Assembly (NCBI GenBank): GCA_035691065.1
Contig: DASSJT010000166.1
Coordinates: forward strand, 1 to 8,002
Direction: 5' to 3'
DNA: 8,002 bases
DNA from: DASSJT01 sp035691065
GTDB lineage: Bacteria > Actinomycetota > Actinomycetes > Actinomycetales > Dermatophilaceae
Shown here in pieces: positions 1 through 5,041 of this stretch. The position numbers and the translations under genes were made by a program. Numbering within the stretch: position 1 is the first letter of the stretch; every line of letters begins with the position of its first letter. Below the pieces are notes generated by a model. That model saw nothing but the letters and a program-made list of their open reading frames with translations, had not been told where the DNA came from and ran no database searches.

Positions 1-57
1 TGGTGCTGCGCTATCCTCGGCTGCGCTGTCGGCCACACTACTGCGGCAGACGAGCAC

Positions 58-140
58 GGCAGGTTGCCCGAGCGGCCAATGGGAGCGGACTGTAAATCCG
101 TCGGAGTATTCCTTCGCAGGTTCGAATCCTGCACCTGCCA
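58..140 (+). tRNA. tRNA-Tyr (anticodon GUA)
   Basis: The acceptor stem GGCAGGT (58-64) pairs perfectly with ACCTGCC (133-139), followed by discriminator A140; CCA is not encoded. The anticodon loop CTGTAAA carries GTA at 92-94 and is closed by GCGGA/TCCGT with one G-T wobble. The T arm is GCAGG-TTCGAAT-CCTGC (116-132). Between anticodon and T stems lies a long variable arm, which makes this a class II tRNA as expected for bacterial tRNA-Tyr. The length of 83 nt is normal. A TATCCT at 12-17 could be a -10 element, but its -35 would fall outside the window, so no promoter is called. Confidence 0.97.
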
Positions 141-149
141 CTGAGTCGA

Positions 150-189
150 CGAGGGCCCGGGACCTGCAGTGATGCAGCCGGGGCTCTTC
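150..189. terminator. Possible bidirectional terminator hairpin
   Basis: Between the tRNA-Tyr gene and the convergent end of the exporter gene, CTGCA (164-168) and TGCAG (173-177) form a perfect inner stem with a GTGA loop. The flanking GAGGGCCCGG and CCGGGGCTCTTC extend it as an imperfect, bulged, GC-rich stem with G-U pairs. There is no clear T tract on either side, so intrinsic termination is plausible from position and pairing only. The whole convergent gap is 50 bases. Confidence 0.4.
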
Positions 190-190
190 G

Positions 191-1543
191 TCATGTACCT
201 GGTGGGTCGGCGCCTGTCGGGCGGACCGGCCCGGCCGTGGGTCGCCGGCGGCGTCGGATCCCGGGCAGCACCCCGACCAGCCGCGGGCCGGACAACCGGG
301 TCTCCAGCCGTTGCCCCTCCCGCCTGAGGGGCTGGGCGAGGTACTGGCCCAGGACGACGCCAGCGGCCAAGGCGATCGCTGTTGCGCCCGCGGCGGCCAG
401 CTGCAGCACTCCGTCCTCGCCATCGGCCAGCAGCGCCAGACCGCTGTAGATGGCCAGCCCAGGTAGCAGCGGCACGACCGCGGGCACGATGAGCACCAGC
501 GGCGGAGCCCGGAGCCGACCCGCGATCACGTGGCTGATCACCCCGATGACGACGGCCGCCGTCGCAGCCGCCCAGGTCTCCCCGAGAGCTCGCCCCTCCA
601 CGGACCTGAAGACTGCCTGGCCGAAGGCGGCCACGACCCCCGCCGCCACCGCGGTGCGCACCGGCGCGTTGCACGCGAAGCTGAAGGCGGTGGCCGCGAG
701 GGCCGCGCCGGCCGTCATGGCCGATCCTTGGGGCAGGCCAGTTGCACCTGGTTCCACCTCACCGAGCACCGCGCCCATCAGGTCGGCGACCGTCAGCCCC
801 GCCGCCACCCCGGCGATCACGCCTGTGGTGGCCAGGACGGCATCGAGCAGCCGGGCGCTCGCCGTGAGCGGATAACCGGTCAGCGCGTCGGCCATGGCAC
901 CCATCAGCCCGATCCCCGCGAGCAGGATGATGATCCCCGCGCTGACGACCAGCGAGGGGTCGACACCGAGCTCGGTCACGGCGGCGAGCACAGCCACCAA
1001 GGTGGCGACTAACCCGCCGGCGGCCTGTTGGTAGAACAGCGGGACCCGGCCCCGGATGGCGTGTCCGAGCAGGTCGATGCCACAGGCGGCCAGGAATGCG
1101 AGGCCGCTCACGACCGCGCGACCGCCGAGCGTGACCGCCAGCGCAGCGCCCACCGCTCCCCACCCTAAGGTCACCGACCACCGAGGACGCCGGCGTTTCG
1201 AGGACACGATGTGCATGAGTCGGGCCCTGGCCTCGTCACGCGTCACCGTCCCCTCCACCAGGTCCTGGACGAGCCGGTCCGCTTGGATCAGCTCGTCGTA
1301 GTCGGCCTGGCGGCGCTGCACCCGGCGCACCAGGATCGAGGCCGGCGACTCGATGCTCGACTGCTGCTGGAGGGAGAGCTCTGTGAAGGTGACGTCGGCA
1401 GACACCCCGCGCAGACCGCAGGCGTGCGTGACGGCGAGCATCGTCGCCTCGACATCCGCTGCCCCTCCTCCGGAGGACAGCAGCAGGTCACCGAGGCGCA
1501 GTGCGAGGTCCAGGGTGCTGTAGACGTCACGCGGCTCGGCCAT
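191..1543 (-). CDS. Threonine/serine exporter family protein (ThrE-like)
   Basis: This is an inner-membrane transporter of the ThrE family, whose Corynebacterium glutamicum member exports L-threonine and L-serine using the proton-motive force. Seen in the protein: an N-terminal soluble ThrE domain with the small-residue/acidic motif GGGAADVE (about residues 25-32), then from about residue 126 a series of hydrophobic segments. They include the conserved YPLTASARLLDA stretch (about 224-235) and a C-terminal VPAVVPLLPGLAIY motif (about 353-366). It ends in an arginine-rich cytoplasmic tail. The 450 residues are near the usual length (C. glutamicum ThrE has about 489). Two in-frame ATGs exist, at 1549 and 1543. 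The GGAGG at 1555-1551 is 7 nt from the second but only 1 nt from the first, so 1543 is chosen. It is the last gene of the operon, about 20 bases after the dipeptidase stop. The family call is firm; the exported substrate is inferred. Confidence 0.9.
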   Translation of the reverse strand: MAEPRDVYSTLDLALRLGDLLLSSGGGAADVEATMLAVTHACGLRGVSADVTFTELSLQQQSSIESPASILVRRVQRRQADYDELIQADRLVQDLVEGTVTRDEARARLMHIVSSKRRRPRWSVTLGWGAVGAALAVTLGGRAVVSGLAFLAACGIDLLGHAIRGRVPLFYQQAAGGLVATLVAVLAAVTELGVDPSLVVSAGIIILLAGIGLMGAMADALTGYPLTASARLLDAVLATTGVIAGVAAGLTVADLMGAVLGEVEPGATGLPQGSAMTAGAALAATAFSFACNAPVRTAVAAGVVAAFGQAVFRSVEGRALGETWAAATAAVVIGVISHVIAGRLRAPPLVLIVPAVVPLLPGLAIYSGLALLADGEDGVLQLAAAGATAIALAAGVVLGQYLAQPLRREGQRLETRLSGPRLVGVLPGIRRRRRPTAGPVRPTGADPPGT

Positions 1544-1550
1544 CGCCATG

Positions 1551-1555
1551 CCTCC
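1551..1555 (-). promoter_or_regulatory. Ribosome binding site of the ThrE-like gene
   Basis: On the - strand GGAGG lies here. Spacing is 7 nt to the ATG at 1543 and 1 nt to the ATG at 1549. This is the basis for preferring the downstream start. It lies in the short gap after the dipeptidase stop codon (1570-1568). Confidence 0.7.
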
Positions 1556-1567
1556 GCTGTCGCCCGG

Positions 1568-2917
1568 TCAGGTGTGCGCGGCCGCCGCGTAGCGCTGCAG
1601 GAACAGTGCGGCCGTCAGTGCCATCGTGGAGATCTCGGTCGGGTCGACGCTCTCGTTGGGCGCGTGGATCAACGCAGTCGGTTCCTCGACTCCGATCAGG
1701 ATCAGCTCGGCGTCCGGGTACGTCTCCGCGAAGACGTTGCACAGGGGGATCGACCCGCCCTGCCCGAGTCTCGCCATCGGCCTTCCGTACGCGTCTTGCA
1801 TGGCGGAGGCCATGGCGCGGTACGCCGGGCCGTCGGTGGCTGCCTCGAACGGGGCTCCGGTCGCCTCGACCTCCACCGTGACGTGCACTCCCCAAGGAGT
1901 CGCGGCATGGAGATGGTCGACCAGGGCACGCTCTGCCGCCTCGGGCGGCATCGCGGGTGGGATCCGCAGGTTGAGTCGCGCCGCGGCCCGGGGGGAGATC
2001 GCCGCGCTGGACCCCACGACCGGCGGGCAGTCGATGCCGAGGATCGTGAGGGCCGGCCGCGACCACAACATGTCCGAGACGGTGCCGTCCCCGAGCAACG
2101 AGGCGCCCTCGACCAACCCGGCGTCCTCCGCGAACTGCGCGGGCGGGTAGGGGGCACCGGACCAGGTTCTCGTGTTGTCCAGCCCCGTGATCGTGGTGTT
2201 GCCCTGGTCGTCGCGCAGGGTGGCCAGCGTGGCCACGAGTGCGGCGAGCGCATCAGGCGCAGCGCCACCGAACATGCCTGAGTGGATCTCGGTGGCCAGC
2301 GCATCCATGGTCACCACCACATTGACCATGCCACGCAGGCTCACGGTCGCGGCCGGATGACCCACAGCGGCGTTTCCGGTGTCACAGACCAGGATCGTGT
2401 TCGACGCGAGGAGGTCGGCGTGGGTGGGGACGAAGGCCTCGAGACCGCCCGTGCCTTGTTCCTCGGACCCCTCGACGACGAGCTTCAGGTTGACCGGGAC
2501 GTCGTCACCGAGCGCGCGGAGCGCCGCCAGGTGCATGACGATGTTGCCCTTGCAGTCCGCGGTCCCGCGGCCGTACCAGCGGCCGGCGACCTCGGTCAGC
2601 TCGAACGGCGGTGTCTGCCAGGCGGCCTCGTCGAGGGGCGGCTGAACGTCGTAGTGGGCGTACAGCAGGACGGTGGGTGCATCCGGGTTCCTGCACGGCC
2701 TGGACCCGACGACGGCCATGCTGCCGTCCGCCGTCTCCTCGAGATGGGCGTCGGTGAACCCGATCTCTGCGAACTTCCCGCGCACCCACTGGGCGGCCCG
2801 CTCGCACTCCTCGGGAGGGAACTGTCGCGGATCAGCCACCGACCGCATCGCGACGAGCTCGGTGAGCTCATCCCGGGCTTGGGGCATGAGCTCGGAGATG
2901 CGTGTACGCAGGTCCAT
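1568..2917 (-). CDS. M20 family metallo-dipeptidase
   Basis: This is a cytoplasmic di-metal hydrolase of the peptidase M20 family, dipeptidase/carnosinase-like branch, which cleaves dipeptides or related amide-linked amino-acid compounds. The full catalytic set is visible (numbering from ATG 2917): H88 and D90 in YAHYDVQPP, D121 in GRGTADCKG, the E152-E153 pair in EGSEEQGT, D179 in VCDTG and H418 in LIHAPNESV. H212 in EIHSGMFGG lies in the dimerisation (lid) domain, at about residues 190-300. The 449-residue length is normal and there is no signal peptide. The upstream gene's TGA (2923-2921) is followed directly by GTG (2920) and then ATG (2917). I see no strong Shine-Dalgarno, so translation probably depends on coupling to the upstream gene; ATG was preferred but GTG is equally possible. 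The exact substrate cannot be read from sequence. Confidence 0.93.
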   Translation of the reverse strand: MDLRTRISELMPQARDELTELVAMRSVADPRQFPPEECERAAQWVRGKFAEIGFTDAHLEETADGSMAVVGSRPCRNPDAPTVLLYAHYDVQPPLDEAAWQTPPFELTEVAGRWYGRGTADCKGNIVMHLAALRALGDDVPVNLKLVVEGSEEQGTGGLEAFVPTHADLLASNTILVCDTGNAAVGHPAATVSLRGMVNVVVTMDALATEIHSGMFGGAAPDALAALVATLATLRDDQGNTTITGLDNTRTWSGAPYPPAQFAEDAGLVEGASLLGDGTVSDMLWSRPALTILGIDCPPVVGSSAAISPRAAARLNLRIPPAMPPEAAERALVDHLHAATPWGVHVTVEVEATGAPFEAATDGPAYRAMASAMQDAYGRPMARLGQGGSIPLCNVFAETYPDAELILIGVEEPTALIHAPNESVDPTEISTMALTAALFLQRYAAAAHT

Positions 2918-2920
2918 CAC

Positions 2921-3367
2921 TCAGTCGCTCGCTACGTCGTCGGTCTTGAGGTCGTCGACGTACGCCTGGAAGTCATCCAGCTCTTGCGGGCAGTAGACCT
3001 TGATGATCAGCAGCTGGCCCTTGAACACGCGGCTGTCGGCGATGACGGGCCGGGCTCCCGGGCCGGTGGCCCCGTTCGTCAGCTGTGATAGCAGGATGCT
3101 CCGGCTCAGCGCCTCGTTCGGGTCGGCGCAGGTCGCGCCTCCGTCGTCCCCGAGGACACGCACGATCTGGTCCTTGTCGGGTGCCCGCGCTCCTGCGGCC
3201 TTCAGCTCGGTGATGAGCTGGTCGGCCTTGTCGTTGGCCTCCCTGGTCGACTTCGCGGCGCTGAAGGCGATCACGCCTCCGATCACGAAGCAAGCGAGGA
3301 TCACCCAGGCGGTGATGTAGATCAAGGAACGCTCGCGCTTGTCCTGGTTCTCCGTCACGGTGCTCAT
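2921..3367 (-). CDS. Small single-pass membrane protein of unknown function
   Basis: I do not recognise this 148-residue protein. It has a short charged N-terminus (K10, R11, R13), one hydrophobic segment at about residues 15-37 with Cys25 inside it, and then a polar domain. The positive-inside pattern suggests the C-terminal domain faces outward. That domain starts with a charged helical stretch (about 41-58) and contains two cysteines, C80 (GGATCADPNE) and C126 (IIKVYCPQEL), which could form a disulfide. It then continues in beta-like hydrophobic sequence (QLLIIKVYC) and ends in an acidic tail. Its ATG overlaps the permease stop by four bases (ATGA, 3367-3364), and its own stop abuts the dipeptidase start. 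Co-translation points to a partner role, perhaps a permease accessory subunit or an extracytoplasmic sensor. This is inference from position and topology only. Confidence 0.8.
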   Translation of the reverse strand: MSTVTENQDKRERSLIYITAWVILACFVIGGVIAFSAAKSTREANDKADQLITELKAAGARAPDKDQIVRVLGDDGGATCADPNEALSRSILLSQLTNGATGPGARPVIADSRVFKGQLLIIKVYCPQELDDFQAYVDDLKTDDVASD

Positions 3368-4827
3368 GACGCGGTCACCTCATCGGGCTCCGGCTGCCTC
3401 CAGGAGGGCTTGCGGAACCGGTAGAACAGGAACGGCACCAGCAGGCCGAGGCCGAGGGCTCCGCCGCCGACGATCGCGAAGTACACCCCGGCATTGCCGG
3501 ACTCGAACTGCGAGGGCGGGATGAACCCGATGAGCAGGGCGGCCAGTGAGGCGGCAAAGCCCGTGCCGCACAAGCCGACGAGCATGGGTGCGTGGAAGCC
3601 GCGCGGATGGTCGGGGTCCTTTCGGCGCAGCTGGACGGCCGCGACGAACATCAGCAGGTACATGATCAGGTAGACCTGCGTGGTGATCACCGAGAAGATC
3701 CAGTAGGCGCTGGAGACGTCGGGGATCAGGGCGTAGGCGAGACCGATCACGGTGGTGATCAGACCCTGGACGACCAGGATGTTCTGCTGGACACCGTTCT
3801 TGTTCAGGCGCTGCAGGTACGGCGGCAGGAAGCCCTCCTGGCGAGAGATCAGCAGCAAGCCCTTCGAGGGGCCCGCCAGCCAGGTGAGCATGCCGCCGAG
3901 GGAGGCGGTGACAAGCATGATCCCGACGATCGGCGTCAGCCACTGCCAGCCGAAGTTGGCGAACACCGCGTCGAAGGCCTGCATCACCCCTGCGGTCAAC
4001 GACAGCTCCTCGGCCGGCACGATCCAGCTGATGGCCAGCGCCGGGAGGATGAAGATCGCCAGCACCAGCCCCATGGCCAGGAACATCGACTTGGGGAACT
4101 CCTTGGGAGGGTTCCTCAGCGATCCGACGTGGACAGCGTTCATCTCCATCCCCGAGTAGGACAGGAAGTTGTTCACGATCAGCACCAGGCTGGACAGCCC
4201 CGCCCACGCCGGCAGCAGGTGGGCGGCGTTCATCGGTGCGGCCGACGGGTTGCCCTGCCCCAGGAAGACGACACCGAGGAGGACCAGGACGACGCCGGGG
4301 ATCAGGGTGCCGATGATCAGGCCGCCGCTGGCCAGGCCCGCCACACCCTGGGTCCCGCGCGACGAGACCCACACACCGGACCAGTAGACGACGATGATCA
4401 CGCACGCCGTCCACACCCCACTGCTCGCGAGCTCAGGGTTGAAGACGTATGCCAAGGTACTGGCTACGAACCCAAGAAGGCTGGGGTAGTAGAAGATCGT
4501 CATCGCGAACTGGCACCACACGGCCAGGAACCCCATCGGCTTGGAGATCCCCTCGGAGACCCACTTGTAGATGCCGCCCTCCCAGCCGGAGGCGAGCTCG
4601 GCGGAGACGAGTGAGGTGGGGAGCAGGAAGACGATGGCCGGGAGCAGGTAGAGGAACACGCACGCCAGGCCGTAGACCGCCATCGTCGGCGCAGCCCGCA
4701 GACTCGCCACCGAGCTCGTGGTCATCATCGCCAGGGCGATCCACGAGATGTAGGCCGCTGCGGGTGCCCGCGTCCGGGCGGCGGCCGCGCCCGTCGACGT
4801 GCCGACCGGCACGTCTGCCGCACTCAT
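3364..4827 (-). CDS. APC-family amino-acid permease, GadC-like antiporter subgroup
   Basis: This is a 487-residue polytopic membrane transporter of the amino acid-polyamine-organocation superfamily, with roughly 12 hydrophobic segments between residues 25 and 470. Several stretches resemble the glutamate/GABA antiporter GadC as I recall it: EGGIYKWVSE (about 83-92), FLSYSGMEMNAVHV followed by NPPKEFPKSM (221-248), LTAGVMQAF (277-285), and WLAGPSKGLLL with LNKNGV (316-346). E. coli GadC has 511 residues including a C-terminal pH plug; here only a short tail (PSWRQPEPDEVTAS) follows the last helix, so no plug is seen. The frame stays open upstream to 5115, but that extension is a Pro/Arg-rich low-complexity stretch reaching into the divergent regulator's start, so ATG 4827 is chosen. 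It is the first gene of the operon, divergent from the LuxR-type regulator. The substrate (amino acid, dipeptide or amide) is not determined. Confidence 0.9.
   Translation of the reverse strand: MSAADVPVGTSTGAAAARTRAPAAAYISWIALAMMTTSSVASLRAAPTMAVYGLACVFLYLLPAIVFLLPTSLVSAELASGWEGGIYKWVSEGISKPMGFLAVWCQFAMTIFYYPSLLGFVASTLAYVFNPELASSGVWTACVIIVVYWSGVWVSSRGTQGVAGLASGGLIIGTLIPGVVLVLLGVVFLGQGNPSAAPMNAAHLLPAWAGLSSLVLIVNNFLSYSGMEMNAVHVGSLRNPPKEFPKSMFLAMGLVLAIFILPALAISWIVPAEELSLTAGVMQAFDAVFANFGWQWLTPIVGIMLVTASLGGMLTWLAGPSKGLLLISRQEGFLPPYLQRLNKNGVQQNILVVQGLITTVIGLAYALIPDVSSAYWIFSVITTQVYLIMYLLMFVAAVQLRRKDPDHPRGFHAPMLVGLCGTGFAASLAALLIGFIPPSQFESGNAGVYFAIVGGGALGLGLLVPFLFYRFRKPSWRQPEPDEVTAS
3375..3381 (-). 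promoter_or_regulatory. Ribosome binding site of the small membrane protein
   Basis: GAGGTGA on the - strand lies 7 nt upstream of the ATG at 3367, inside the last codons of the permease gene. It supports that start and shows that the small gene has its own good initiation site in addition to the ATGA stop/start overlap. Confidence 0.65.
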
Positions 4828-4871
4828 GACGTCGCTCGGTGTGCATCCATGCCGCCACCGTCGCACCGGTT

Positions 4872-4892
4872 CGGGTGGGTGGCACCCATCCG
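4872..4892. promoter_or_regulatory. Candidate operator: inverted repeat with perfect 13-bp core
   Basis: The core TGGGTGGCACCCA (4876-4888) is a perfect 6-1-6 inverted repeat. It extends outward by four more pairs, one of them a G-T mismatch in DNA terms, giving a 10-1-10 dyad. It lies about 50 bp upstream of the permease ATG, where a repressor or activator site, or a leader-mRNA hairpin, could act. Function is inferred from symmetry and position. Confidence 0.4.
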
Positions 4893-4955
4893 GCACGGGG
4901 TGGCCTGCCCTGCGCGGGTGGACGGGCCGCGTCCGCTGAGCGGCTGTCGCCTCGC

Positions 4956-4976
4956 GATCCGGATCACCCGGTCCGG
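4956..4976. promoter_or_regulatory. Overlapping inverted repeats, possible regulator site
   Basis: GATCCGGATC (4956-4965) is a perfect 10-bp palindrome. Overlapping it, CCGGA (4959-4963) and TCCGG (4972-4976) form a spaced inverted repeat. In such GC-rich DNA short palindromes arise by chance, so this is weaker than the 4872-4892 dyad. Confidence 0.22.
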
Positions 4977-5030
4977 GGGAGGCTCGCGGGGCGCTCAGGG
5001 TGTCTGATCTGGCCGTATTCCCTTGAGGCG

Positions 5031-5036
5031 GGAGGG
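5031..5036 (+). promoter_or_regulatory. Ribosome binding site fixing the TTG start of the LAL regulator
   Basis: GGAGGG lies 5 nt upstream of TTG 5042. No ATG or GTG in the correct frame with comparable spacing is seen, and the conserved N-terminal residues (SRLKVPAVP) begin soon afterwards. The TTG start is therefore well supported. Confidence 0.7.
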
Positions 5037-5041
5037 TCAGG

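Larger units (their letters stand above)
4828..5041. promoter_or_regulatory. Divergent promoter region between permease operon and LAL regulator
   Basis: These 214 bases separate the divergent starts and must hold the promoters of both units unless transcription begins elsewhere. I could not pick convincing -35/-10 pairs on either strand. Several inverted repeats are present: 4872-4892, CCGCT-g-AGCGG at 4933-4943 and GATCCGGATC at 4956-4965. Their density fits operators for a regulator acting on the operon, on itself, or both. Confidence 0.55.

Noticed and set aside
1..57. Promoter for the tRNA gene (TATCCT at 12-17)
   Set aside because: Only a -10-like hexamer is visible; the -35 region would lie before the window, so it cannot be supported.
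1211..2281. 356-codon + strand open frame across the exporter/dipeptidase junction
   Set aside because: It is antisense to two genes with clear family motifs and is Arg/Gly-rich without domain signals.
3592..4614. 340-codon + strand open frame antisense to the permease
   Set aside because: The Asp/His/Gln/Arg-rich translation is typical of the reverse complement of membrane-protein codons in GC-rich DNA; the permease frame is clearly real.
4828..5041. Riboswitch or attenuator in the permease leader
   Set aside because: The region has simple inverted repeats but no recognised riboswitch core or leader peptide with amino-acid runs.
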